7,119 nucleotides of DNA from Syntrophomonadaceae bacterium (GCA_007131435.1 SLQM01000211.1:1-7119), one strand, 5' to 3'. Numbered from the stretch's first letter, positions 1-5,783 are shown. Notes: generated by a model not told the origin, from the letters alone. Made by a program: numbers and translations.

Positions 1-289
1 AAGCAAAGCGTTCATTTTCGGCCAGGAAACCCCAGCCGGGATGTATTGCATCTGCCCCGGTTTCCAGGGCGGCATTAACAATCCGGTTGATATTTAAGTA
101 TGATTCTCTTGGAGGCGCTTCCCCTATATGGACAGCTTTGTCAGCCATAATCACGTGCTGCGCCAGCCTGTCGGGAGTGCTGTAAACAGCCACAGTCCTG
201 ATTTTCCTGTCCCGGCAGGTATGCATAATACGCACCGCGGGTACTGCACGATTAGCAACCAGGATTTTATCTATTTTTTTATGTTTCAT
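1..289 (-). CDS. Biotin carboxylase-like protein, N-terminal part (runs off window)
   Basis: The first 96 codons, read from an ATG at 289 down to the window edge, match the N-terminal domain of biotin carboxylase, the ATP-grasp subunit or domain of acetyl-CoA, propionyl-CoA or pyruvate carboxylases that carboxylates biotin with bicarbonate and ATP. Visible family segments are KILVANR (residues 8-14), TVAVYS, ESYLNI and GADAIHPGWGFLAENERFA near the truncated end. An AGGA-type ribosome binding site precedes the start by about 9 bases. Oddly, the near-invariant GEIA after ANR is replaced by AVPA (residues 15-18), so this may be a divergent paralogue rather than the main AccC. It begins 25 bases after the stop of the carbonic-anhydrase-like gene on the same strand and is probably cotranscribed with it. 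The ATP-grasp catalytic part lies outside the window, so substrate and activity cannot be judged. Confidence 0.85.
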   Translation of the reverse strand, partial: MKHKKIDKILVANRAVPAVRIMHTCRDRKIRTVAVYSTPDRLAQHVIMADKAVHIGEAPPRESYLNINRIVNAALETGADAIHPGWGFLAENERFA

Positions 290-314
290 AGCTAATCATT
301 CCTATCTTTTGACG

Positions 315-692
315 TTACCAGGGCAATACCACTTCTTCAACTCTCCATTGCTCATTAACCCACAAACCGCAAACAGGGATCCCGGGAAATAATTGCATGA
401 TGTTCTCTACTGCCCTGTTAATATCCTTTTTATGGTCAAGGTTATTTTTTGTACAGGCTGCACAGTCATAGTGACCGGCAACAATGATCAGCTTTGGCTT
501 ATGCTTCTCAAGTGATAACTTAACTTTACTGATTAATGCATGGTTGTTTTTTATATCATTTGCCAGCAGCTCAAGCATAGCCGGTTCAGTAATCAGGTCT
601 ACATATTCAATATTGTAAGTATTTTTAATCCAATTGATCAGGGGCAACTGAGTTCTGCCATCGATACAGTTTAAACAGGTAGCAAAGACCAT
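315..692 (-). CDS. Short beta-carbonic anhydrase-like zinc protein
   Basis: This 125-residue protein carries the beta-carbonic anhydrase signature: C9-x-D11-x-R13 (CIDGR) and H74-x2-C77 (GHYDC). These correspond to the Cys/His/Cys zinc ligands and the Asp-Arg dyad, which suggests reversible hydration of CO2 to bicarbonate in the cytoplasm. Known beta-class enzymes are usually about 170-220 residues, so this is an unusually small version. It has lost most of the N-terminal arm and part of the C-terminal region, and activity is inferred from motifs only. The open frame extends upstream to 833, but the ATG at 692 is chosen because GGAGGTGG lies 8-10 bases before it. The next upstream ATG (710) precedes that ribosome binding site, and a start there would bury the site in the coding region. 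A TATAAT box on this strand lies at 738-743. The gene is followed closely by a biotin-carboxylase-like gene and is divergent from a winged-helix regulator. Confidence 0.75.
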   Translation of the reverse strand: MVFATCLNCIDGRTQLPLINWIKNTYNIEYVDLITEPAMLELLANDIKNNHALISKVKLSLEKHKPKLIIVAGHYDCAACTKNNLDHKKDINRAVENIMQLFPGIPVCGLWVNEQWRVEEVVLPW

Positions 693-737
693 AATTACAC
701 CACCTCCCATGATAAATTGACGGAATAATTGGGGTAG

Positions 738-743
738 ATTATA
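738..743 (-). promoter_or_regulatory. -10 box for the carbonic anhydrase-like operon
   Basis: A perfect TATAAT on the minus strand lies 45 bases upstream of the ATG at 692, which would give a leader of roughly 40 bases. No good -35 hexamer is visible at 16-18 bases spacing; the region is AT-rich and includes the palindrome at 762-773. The assignment rests on the hexamer and its position. Confidence 0.5.
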
Positions 744-761
744 ATAAGAAAAGAAATTTAT

Positions 762-773
762 GAAATTAATTTC
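762..773. promoter_or_regulatory. Candidate operator palindrome between divergent promoters
   Basis: GAAATTAATTTC is a perfect 12-bp palindrome, and a further GAAATT half-site lies 9 bases to the left (753-758). It sits between two outward-facing TATAAT boxes (738-743 minus, 782-787 plus), where the -35 regions of both promoters would lie. A regulator bound here could control both transcripts; the winged-helix protein at 828-1118 is the obvious candidate. The surrounding sequence is very AT-rich, so a chance palindrome is possible. Confidence 0.4.
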
Positions 774-781
774 TATTTTAG

Positions 782-787
782 TATAAT
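782..787 (+). promoter_or_regulatory. -10 box for the winged-helix regulator
   Basis: A perfect TATAAT lies 40 bases before the GTG start at 828, giving a leader of about 34 bases that includes the GGGGGG ribosome binding site. The best -35 match, TTATGA at 758-763 with an 18-base spacer, is weak. Confidence 0.5.
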
Positions 788-827
788 ATAGTTTGGCAGG
801 GCATGCAATAAAAAAAGGGGGGTTATT

Positions 828-1118
828 GTGCAAAAAAGAAGCTGGACTTTCTTAACAAATCATGGGCATGTTCTTGCCTACCTGGCAAAATACCCGCATT
901 CGACTACCCGCCAGATTGCCATTGCTGTGGGTATCACAGAACGGTCCGTGCAAAATGTAATCAAGGACCTGGTTGAAGAAAAATATGTTATACGAAATAA
1001 AACCGGACGTAATAACGAATACGAAGTGAACTCTGAACTGCCCTTGCGGCATCCCTTAGAAAAAGAGTATCCGGTAAAAAGTTTGCTTGATGCCCTGGGT
1101 TGTCAACTCAATAATTAA
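828..1118 (+). CDS. Small winged helix-turn-helix transcriptional regulator (MarR/ArsR-like)
   Basis: The 96-residue product is almost entirely one winged-helix DNA-binding domain. Residues 8-22 form the first helix, residues 26-51 the helix-turn-helix (TTRQIAIAVGITERSVQNVIKDLVEE), and residues 53-67 the beta wing (YVIRNKTGRNNEYEV). A conserved-looking tail follows (LPLRHPLE, residues 71-78, then a short helix). No ligand or oligomerisation domain is visible. The GTG start at 828 is supported by the GGGGGG run at 817-822, five bases upstream. The gene is divergent from the carbonic-anhydrase-like and biotin-carboxylase-like operon and shares a 135-bp control region with it. It probably regulates that operon or itself by binding the intervening palindrome, which is inference. 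MarR or ArsR family assignment cannot be settled by eye. Confidence 0.8.
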   Translation: MQKRSWTFLTNHGHVLAYLAKYPHSTTRQIAIAVGITERSVQNVIKDLVEEKYVIRNKTGRNNEYEVNSELPLRHPLEKEYPVKSLLDALGCQLNN

Positions 1119-1152
1119 CCGGTTTGCGCTTGCAATACCATATAATCATCTG

Positions 1153-1203
1153 GCCTGGAAAGCGCAGCATATTTATCTTATGAATAAAAAATAAACTCCA
1201 GGC
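1153..1203. terminator. Weak inverted repeat between convergent genes
   Basis: GCCTGGA at 1153-1159 is complementary to TCCAGGC at 1197-1203, with a 37-base AT-rich spacer containing an A-run (a T-run on the minus strand). It lies between the stop codons of two convergent genes and could contribute to bidirectional termination. The long loop and lack of a T-run directly after the stem make this a weak call. Confidence 0.2.
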
Positions 1204-1210
1204 ATAAATA

Positions 1211-2050
1211 CTACCAGTGATATTTAAAAAAATTTGCCTCCTCTGCATAAGGTGCGGTCAGTTCTTCCAGTCGCTTTATTTCTTCTTCTGCAAGCGGTTT
1301 AAACTCTTCGGCGATGCGCACATTTTCCTCCAGCTCAGCAATGGTTGAAATGCCAATTATAGCCGTACTGACAGGATGAGACAATGTATAGCCTAAAGCC
1401 TGATCCATTTTTGCAATGCCCTTTTTACAAAAAATACGGCCCACAGCCGTCACCTTCATCGCAATAACGCCCAGGTTCTGCCTAACCGCTTCTGGCAAAA
1501 GCTCCTGCTTGAAAGAGCGGTAATGGGGGTCACCAGCATTCAGGGACATAAGCAAGCAGTCGAAAGGGTATTCTTTAATAGCCTGTAATAGCAGGGCCGG
1601 ATCCTTATGTCCGGTAATCCCCATGTTAAGGATTACCTTTTCTTTTTTAAGCTGTTCCAAAGCTTTAATTGCCCCATCTTCAGCCAAAACCCTTTTAAGG
1701 TCTTCCCTGGTCTGCATATCATGAAGCTGGTATAGGTCAATGTAGTCAGTCTGCAGGCGGGCCAGGCTTTTCTCTACCTGGCGCATTGTACCATCATAAC
1801 TGCGGTCCCCGGTTTTAGTGGCCAGGAAAACTTCACTCCGGCGGTAAGACAATACCCGGCCGATATTACTTTCACTGCCTCCCATTCCGTAGGCAGGGGC
1901 AGTATCCAGGTAATTAACACCCAGGTCTATGGCCTGGTTAATGATCTTTTCCGCTTCGGCAGCACGGTCAGCCCGCTCGAGTGTCGACTCACCGCCCAGG
2001 CTAAAAATAGATACTGAAACTCCTGTTTTACCCAGTTTTCTTCTCTGCAT
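1211..2050 (-). CDS. Aldo/keto reductase
   Basis: A 279-residue aldo-keto reductase, a cytoplasmic (beta/alpha)8-barrel oxidoreductase that uses NAD(P)H to reduce aldehydes or ketones. The catalytic tetrad is complete: D49 (NYLDTAPAYG), Y54, K79 (FLATKTG) and H110 (DLYQLHD). The C-terminal segment AIIGISTIAELEENV corresponds to the cofactor-phosphate-binding region of the family. The length is slightly short for the family (about 280-330) but the fold appears complete. The ATG at 2050 is preferred over the upstream frame start at 2086, because GGAGGTG lies 8 bases before it. The substrate cannot be predicted. The gene stands alone, convergent with the winged-helix regulator on one side and with only a decayed hydrolase remnant on the other. 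No convincing promoter was identified in 2051-2133. Confidence 0.93.
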   Translation of the reverse strand: MQRRKLGKTGVSVSIFSLGGESTLERADRAAEAEKIINQAIDLGVNYLDTAPAYGMGGSESNIGRVLSYRRSEVFLATKTGDRSYDGTMRQVEKSLARLQTDYIDLYQLHDMQTREDLKRVLAEDGAIKALEQLKKEKVILNMGITGHKDPALLLQAIKEYPFDCLLMSLNAGDPHYRSFKQELLPEAVRQNLGVIAMKVTAVGRIFCKKGIAKMDQALGYTLSHPVSTAIIGISTIAELEENVRIAEEFKPLAEEEIKRLEELTAPYAEEANFFKYHW

Positions 2051-2133
2051 CGCTGTGACACCTCCAGAAATAAAGACCTTAACCACTCACCTATATAATT
2101 CTGCCCGCATAAAGTATTCCCTTTTCTTGCACC

Positions 2134-2161
2134 TTACATCTTCGGTTATTGTAAAACTGCC
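2134..2161. repeat. Dispersed direct repeat, copy 1
   Basis: This 28-base stretch matches 7091-7118 at 25 of 28 positions, in the same orientation. A flanking TCTTG nine bases upstream is also shared. It lies in the gene-poor interval upstream of the aldo-keto reductase and downstream of the hydrolase remnant. Read on the plus strand, both copies can encode a TSxVIVKLP peptide, and most differences are synonymous. That suggests either a duplicated coding fragment or a dispersed non-coding element. Confidence 0.55.
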
Positions 2162-2209
2162 TGTTAGCTGGTAATATCCATTTAATAATTGTAATAAATC
2201 TTTTCACAT

Positions 2210-2493
2210 CTACTTAACTTTTGTAGCCATGGCAAGCTTCATAACAAGCCGAATCGGAATTGCTGGTGAGGCAAATTGATTTACATCTCCAACATAAAAC
2301 AGGTCCTGCTCAGGAGCATAAAATGCAAAAGAACCTGTCGAACCGGAATGGCCTAAAAGTTTTGTCTTTGCCATGAAGGGATATCCAGCCTCTATTCTCA
2401 TGAAGCCGCCGGCATAGCGAATCGGGTAAAAAGACAGTTGTAACCTGTTCGATGGTGCAAGATGCTTAAGCAGGGAAGGATCAAACAATCTTC
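2210..2493 (-). pseudogene. C-terminal remnant of a beta-lactamase-family serine hydrolase
   Basis: About 94 codons resemble the C-terminal end of class C beta-lactamase-like serine hydrolases (penicillin-binding-protein fold). The family hallmark GHSGSTGSFAFYAPE (HSG replacing the KTG triad) is followed by DLFYVGDVNQ and a final short helix. Full proteins are about 330-400 residues; the SxxK nucleophile and YxN motifs are missing, so this piece cannot be catalytic. Family-like sequence (GRLFDPSLL) begins at 2493 and is interrupted immediately upstream by an in-frame TAA. A TTG at 2488 could in principle start a 92-residue peptide, but no good ribosome binding site supports this. The break coincides with a REP-like sequence at 2497-2513. 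It is best read as a 5'-truncated decaying gene. Confidence 0.75.
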
Positions 2494-2496
2494 CTT

Positions 2497-2513
2497 AACA
2501 CCGGGGACGGTTC
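2497..2513. repeat. REP-like short element at the pseudogene break
   Basis: AACACCGGGGACGGTTC contains a small ACCG/CGGT inverted repeat around GGGA. From memory, CCGGGGACGGTTC-type sequences are recurrent short palindromic repeats in many Firmicutes genomes, associated with single-strand (Y1/RAYT-type) transposases. That link is recollection, not shown here. The element begins where similarity to the hydrolase family ends. Confidence 0.35.
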
Positions 2514-2589
2514 ATGAATAAAGAGCTATTAATGCACTTCTAGTAAAATAGCTACGCAGGCTGCGGTTATTTGTTTAATTCAGATTGCT

Positions 2590-2648
2590 AAAACTAAAAA
2601 GGGCCAGATCTTGAAGTATGGCAAATGCAACAATCCAAGACCTGACCC
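2590..2648 (-). terminator. Intrinsic terminator of the small membrane protein operon, REP-like palindrome
   Basis: On the minus strand, a 13-base arm at 2648-2636 pairs with 2613-2601 (11 Watson-Crick pairs, two mismatch or wobble positions) around a 22-base loop. It is followed directly by TTTTTAGTTTT (2600-2590). It lies 25 bases after the stop of the 55-residue membrane protein, the right place and strand for rho-independent termination. The arm GGGTCAGGTCTTG looks like a recurrent short palindromic element of Firmicutes genomes, so the terminator may derive from a mobile REP-like unit. Confidence 0.65.
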
Positions 2649-2672
2649 CTCCGCCAACCGCTTTCAATTCTA

Positions 2673-2840
2673 TTACTTGCCCAGTAAAATCAAGGCTCCG
2701 GCCGCAAGGGCCAGCAGCGCCATTATGGTTCCTCCCTCAGGGATTGTAATATTAATCAATTGAAAGAGACCGTTTAGAATCAACCAGATACCAAGCAGCA
2801 GCATGCCGGTACTTTTTGTAACACCAATTCTTCTAGCCAT
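2673..2840 (-). CDS. Small two-helix membrane protein, unknown function
   Basis: A 55-residue protein with a basic N-terminus (MARR) and two hydrophobic helices, about residues 12-29 and 36-54, joined by a short polar turn (NITIPEGG). It is likely an inner-membrane hairpin with both ends in the cytoplasm. The ATG at 2840 is chosen over the frame start at 2861, because GGGAGG lies 7-8 bases upstream of it. The gene follows the GlsB/YeaQ-family gene by 36 bases on the same strand, and a terminator hairpin comes after it, so the two form an operon. I recognise the general pattern of small conserved membrane proteins but no named family. A role in envelope stress is suggested only by its neighbour. 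Confidence 0.75.
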   Translation of the reverse strand: MARRIGVTKSTGMLLLGIWLILNGLFQLINITIPEGGTIMALLALAAGALILLGK

Positions 2841-2876
2841 TATATTTACCTCCCTTTTCATCCATCCATTTTAGGC

Positions 2877-3128
2877 TTAACGTCTAAGTAGACTAACTAC
2901 AAATAACACAACAACAGCCCCACCGGTTGCAACCAAAACTGAAGTTAAATTAATACCGGTAACATCATAGGTTAAACCAAGAATTGAAGTGGATAGCCAT
3001 CCACCCACCAGGGCACCGACTATTCCAAGCAGAATATTGCCGAGCAAGCCAAATCCCCTAACACCAATAATCATGTTTGCGAGCAAGCCTGCAATTGCAC
3101 CAACAATAATCCAGGAAAGGATTCCCAT
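2877..3128 (-). CDS. GlsB/YeaQ/YmgE family stress-response membrane protein
   Basis: An 83-residue, glycine-rich integral membrane protein with three predicted helices (about residues 4-22, 27-50 and 61-80). The family core is GLLGNILLGIVGALVGGWL. This family, also called transglycosylase-associated protein, is widespread and often induced by general or envelope stress, but its biochemical role is unknown. The ATG at 3128 is supported by GGGAGGTG ending six bases upstream; the frame's upstream GTG (3137) overlaps that ribosome binding site and is less likely. It is the first gene of a two-gene operon driven from a promoter at 3175-3204 whose -10 box lies inside a 15-bp palindrome. Confidence 0.9.
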   Translation of the reverse strand: MGILSWIIVGAIAGLLANMIIGVRGFGLLGNILLGIVGALVGGWLSTSILGLTYDVTGINLTSVLVATGGAVVVLFVVSLLRR

Positions 3129-3170
3129 TACTTTCACCTCCCAGGTAAAGTATTATGGTTTTATCCATGT

Positions 3171-3185
3171 TTTGATCATATCAAA
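3171..3185. promoter_or_regulatory. Candidate operator palindrome over the -10 box
   Basis: TTTGATCATATCAAA is a perfect inverted repeat of two 6-base arms around CAT. It covers the -10 hexamer (3175-3180, minus strand) of the small membrane protein operon. A protein bound here would block RNA polymerase, so a repressor site is the simplest reading. No candidate repressor gene adjoins it. Confidence 0.4.
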
Positions 3186-3204
3186 GCTCCAATAAATCTG
3201 TCAA
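3175..3204 (-). promoter_or_regulatory. Promoter of the small membrane protein operon
   Basis: On the minus strand a perfect TTGACA (3204-3199) and TATGAT (3180-3175) are separated by 18 bases, a good match to a housekeeping sigma-A promoter. Transcription would start near 3168, about 40 bases before the ATG at 3128. No sigma-B-type GTTT/GGGTAT pair was seen. Confidence 0.65.
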
Positions 3205-3303
3205 AATTGATGAAAAAAACGATTCCTCTTTTGAAAGTACACTTAATACTCCTGCTCCAGTTTGTAGACCGGCTTGATAGTCTTGATGCTGTTTATGTCC
3301 CGA

Positions 3304-3348
3304 AAGGTTATTTTTAGGCCTTAACTCATCCTTTAAAGCCATAACCTT
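3304..3348. repeat. Imperfect inverted repeat upstream of the two-component operon
   Basis: Two stacked stems are possible. AAGGTTAT (3304-3311) pairs with ATAACCTT (3341-3348), and GGCCTTAA (3317-3324) pairs with TTAAAGCC (3333-3340) with one mismatch. The loop is 8 bases, with a 5-base bulge on the left side. It ends 13 bases before the -10 box of the two-component operon and overlaps the expected -35 position. It could be a regulator site or a relic of a palindromic element; there is no T-tract for a terminator. Confidence 0.35.
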
Positions 3349-3361
3349 CTCATTGCCCAGT

Positions 3362-3367
3362 TATAAT
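3362..3367 (+). promoter_or_regulatory. -10 box of the two-component system operon
   Basis: A perfect TATAAT lies 37 bases before the ATG at 3405, giving a leader of about 30 bases. The expected -35 position has no good hexamer, which would fit an activator-dependent promoter, possibly autoregulated by the response regulator. That is inference. Confidence 0.5.
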
Positions 3368-3404
3368 ATTTTGGTTAAGATATTAATTCTAGGGGAGTGA
3401 GATA

Positions 3405-4115
3405 ATGGCACTATTAGGCAAGATACTAATCGCAGATGACGACCAAAACGTACTTGAACTGGTAAAACTATATGGTGAAAGGGAAGGATTTGAAGTTATC
3501 GGGATAAACGATGGCGATAAGGTACTGGCAGCTTTCGACCGTGAAAACCCTGATATGGTTATCCTGGACATCATGTTGCCAGGAGTGGACGGGTTGACCC
3601 TTTGCCGCAGTTTAAGATCAATTCGCATGATTCCTATAATCATGTTGACCGCCAAGGGCGAGGAGGCAGATCGAGTTCTGGGGCTGGAAATGGGCGCTGA
3701 CGATTACGTTTCCAAACCTTTTAGCCCCCGGGAGTTGATGGCCAGGGTGAAAGCCGTTCTGCGCCGGGGTCAGCCAGGTGAAACTGTGACAGGTGGGAAG
3801 CTTAAATTCCCAGGGTTGGAAATCCAGGCCGAAACCAGAAAAGTATTAGTAGGCGGCCAGGAAATTAAAATCACACCCAAGGAATTTGATCTTCTTTACT
3901 ACCTGGCCCAAAATCCCCGGCGGGTTTTTCCCAGGGACAAACTTTTGGAAGCAGTCTGGGGTTATGACTATTTCGGCGAAGAACGTACTGTGGACGTTCA
4001 CATCCGCAGGCTGCGTTCCAAGCTCTCACCCCTGGCCCATGACTACCTGACCACTATCTGGGGGGTAGGATATCAGCTCAATCCTCCTCCTGAAGGGGAG
4101 GAGACAACACTATGA
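3405..4115 (+). CDS. OmpR/PhoB-family response regulator
   Basis: A 236-residue two-domain response regulator. The receiver domain (about residues 5-120) has the acidic cluster at D11-D13, the phosphoacceptor D55 (VILDIMLPG), T82 (MLTAK) and K104 (SKPF), all as expected for an active phospho-receiver. The C-terminal winged-helix output domain (about 130-229) shows ITPKEFDLLYYLAQ, then the recognition-helix region RTVDVHIRRLRSKL and the final hairpin GVGYQL. Proteins of this type bind tandem direct DNA repeats as phosphorylated dimers. The ATG at 3405 is preceded by GGGGAGTGAG at suitable spacing. The stop overlaps the start of the sensor kinase by 4 bases (ATGA), indicating translational coupling and a cognate pair. 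The specific regulon cannot be read from the sequence; nearby candidate sites are the 21-bp-period repeats at 5784-5836. Confidence 0.96.
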   Translation: MALLGKILIADDDQNVLELVKLYGEREGFEVIGINDGDKVLAAFDRENPDMVILDIMLPGVDGLTLCRSLRSIRMIPIIMLTAKGEEADRVLGLEMGADDYVSKPFSPRELMARVKAVLRRGQPGETVTGGKLKFPGLEIQAETRKVLVGGQEIKITPKEFDLLYYLAQNPRRVFPRDKLLEAVWGYDYFGEERTVDVHIRRLRSKLSPLAHDYLTTIWGVGYQLNPPPEGEETTL

Positions 4116-5683
4116 CTGATGACCGCAAAACGGGCCGGGAAAAGCTAAAAGCAGCATCCCGAAAGGCTTTAGACTATTGGCATTCATTCTGGCTTCTGCT
4201 GCGGGAACAGTTCAACAAAAATATATACACCCGAATTATCTTTACCAACGCAGCACTCTTCACTGTCGGCCTGATAACCTTAATGTTCGTTTCCAGCTTC
4301 ATTGTCAAGCAAACTACCTATGAACTGGCAGAAGAAGCACTTCTGGACAAAGCCAAACGAGTTAATTATGCCTTCTCCGAATTAACCGATCAACTTTGGG
4401 GAACTACTTATACGGAGCATGCGAACGGCCAGGCCCAGGAGAGGCAGGATTTTATTAAATTCCTGGCAGATATCTATGACACCAGGATCACTGTCTTTGA
4501 CAGGGAAGGCAATATTAGCGATACCTCGGCCCGGCAGGAAGTGGGCCCGGGAAGCAAAGTGGAAGATAGCTTACTTAAAGCATTAAATAAAGAGGAAATC
4601 ACTATTGTTCGTAAAATGAATCGGGAAACAGGCCAACTATACATGTCTGCCCTGGTTCCCCTGGGTAACGACCGGGGAAGCATCCAAAACTGGATCCTGC
4701 TTGAGACGGGTTCTATCAACCTGGACTTCATGCTAAACCGGCTTTACCTGGTCCAGGTAATAGGCGGAGCATTTGTCCTGGTTGCATTAATTATCATCTC
4801 CATATATTTGGCCACCAACATTTCACGTCCTATCTCCCGCCTGGCCACGAGCATAGGTGATATTGGCAATGAGAGCAGTACCTTGAAGGTGGAAGAGCGC
4901 TCTCTGGATGAAATCAATACCCTGACTCAGCAGTTGTGCAAACTAGAACAGAAGGTGAATAAGATCCAATCTGAAAGCCGAAAAATGGAGGAAGACCGCT
5001 CACGTTTATTTGCAGAGATTTCCCATGAGCTGCGCACTCCACTTACAGCCGTGCAGGGTTTTATCGAGGCCATCCGTGATGGCATGGTTGATGATCAGGC
5101 AGTTTTTGATCGATACCTGGATACCATCTATCAGCAAACGGTCCACATCACCAGGCTGGTAGACGACATCCTGGCCTTGAGCCGCCTGGAAAGCGGCGTT
5201 ATCGCCGTAAATAAACTACCCCTGGATTTGAGCGCCCTGACCAAGGGGGTGGCAACCTCCATGGAAGAGGCAGCCCGCAGCAAGAACAACTTAATCCGGT
5301 TAAATAATAAAACTAAAAGTGCTGTGATACTCGGGGACGCCGACCGGATGGAACAGGTTATCAGAAACCTTTTGAAGAATTCTATTCACGCTACCGAAAA
5401 CGGCATTATCAGTGTCGGGGTGAGGGCCAAGGAGGACCGGGTAATCTTAACCGTAGAAGACAATGGAGCCGGCATTCCCTCTGAAGATCTGCCTCACATC
5501 TGGGACCGGTTTTTCAGGATCAGGAAACAGCAAGCAGAGCAGGGCAGGGAAAAAGGAACTGGCCTCGGCCTGGTGATAGTGAAGAAGCTGGTCCAGCTGC
5601 AAGATGGCAAAATTGAAGTGTCCAGCCAGCCAGGCTGTGGGACAACCTTCAGCATTAGCTTTCCACCTTACAAGCAACATTAA
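4112..5683 (+). CDS. Membrane sensor histidine kinase
   Basis: A 523-residue two-pass sensor kinase. The order is a basic cytoplasmic N-terminus of about 40 residues, TM1 (about 42-65), an extracytoplasmic sensor region (about 66-211), TM2 (about 212-235) and a HAMP domain (about 236-288). Then come the HisKA dimerisation domain with phospho-accepting H305 (EISHELRTPLTA) and the HATPase domain. All ATP-binding boxes are visible: N box with N423 (NLLKNSIHAT), G1 (VEDNGAGIP, 448-456), F box (DRFFRI) and G2 (GTGLGL, 482-487). The sensor region contains a PAS/Cache-like strand pattern (ITVFDREGNISDTS), but its ligand is unknown. The kinase presumably phosphorylates D55 of the response regulator encoded just upstream, with which it overlaps by 4 bases. 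GGGGAGGAG precedes the start. The N-terminal cytoplasmic extension is longer than in many relatives. A strong terminator follows at 5723-5753. Confidence 0.96.
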   Translation: MTDDRKTGREKLKAASRKALDYWHSFWLLLREQFNKNIYTRIIFTNAALFTVGLITLMFVSSFIVKQTTYELAEEALLDKAKRVNYAFSELTDQLWGTTYTEHANGQAQERQDFIKFLADIYDTRITVFDREGNISDTSARQEVGPGSKVEDSLLKALNKEEITIVRKMNRETGQLYMSALVPLGNDRGSIQNWILLETGSINLDFMLNRLYLVQVIGGAFVLVALIIISIYLATNISRPISRLATSIGDIGNESSTLKVEERSLDEINTLTQQLCKLEQKVNKIQSESRKMEEDRSRLFAEISHELRTPLTAVQGFIEAIRDGMVDDQAVFDRYLDTIYQQTVHITRLVDDILALSRLESGVIAVNKLPLDLSALTKGVATSMEEAARSKNNLIRLNNKTKSAVILGDADRMEQVIRNLLKNSIHATENGIISVGVRAKEDRVILTVEDNGAGIPSEDLPHIWDRFFRIRKQQAEQGREKGTGLGLVIVKKLVQLQDGKIEVSSQPGCGTTFSISFPPYKQH

Positions 5684-5722
5684 GCAAGTTTATTCTAATT
5701 TAGCGGTCAACTCCCCTGGCAA

Positions 5723-5753
5723 ATTCCGGTCGTAAAAGGCCGGAATCTTTTTT
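5723..5753 (+). terminator. Rho-independent terminator after the two-component operon
   Basis: A 9-bp stem, ATTCCGGTC (5723-5731) with GGCCGGAAT (5738-5746), has one G-T wobble and a GTAAAA loop. It is followed by CTTTTTT (5747-5753). It lies 40 bases after the kinase stop. This separates the two-component operon from the secreted-protein gene. Confidence 0.92.
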
Positions 5754-5783
5754 ACCCTGAGTTGCAAACTCAAAATTCTATTC

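Noticed and set aside
693..833. N-terminal extension of the carbonic anhydrase-like frame (47 more residues)
   Set aside because: It would bury the GGAGG ribosome binding site and the minus-strand TATAAT box inside the coding region, overlap the divergent gene, and has no family-like sequence.
1929..2174. Plus-strand open frame of 81 codons
   Set aside because: Mostly antisense to the aldo-keto reductase and without a credible ribosome binding site. Only its last codons (dispersed repeat copy 1) are of interest.
2989..3195. Plus-strand open frame antisense to the GlsB-family gene
   Set aside because: Proline- and serine-rich shadow translation of a hydrophobic gene, without family resemblance.
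3273..3287. CTTGAT direct repeat 9 bases apart upstream of the two-component operon, considered as a response-regulator site
   Set aside because: Only two six-base units, period shorter than expected for this regulator family, and about 75 bases from the -10 box.
4474..4731. Minus-strand open frame inside the sensor kinase
   Set aside because: Shadow of a well-supported gene, with no start signals. The similar frames at 5447-5680 and 3389-3655 are rejected for the same reason.
5758..5771. GAGTTGCAAACTC mini-palindrome and the 12-base CAAACTCAAAAT seen again at 5925
   Set aside because: Short, AT-rich and without a positional link to a promoter; chance is a sufficient explanation.
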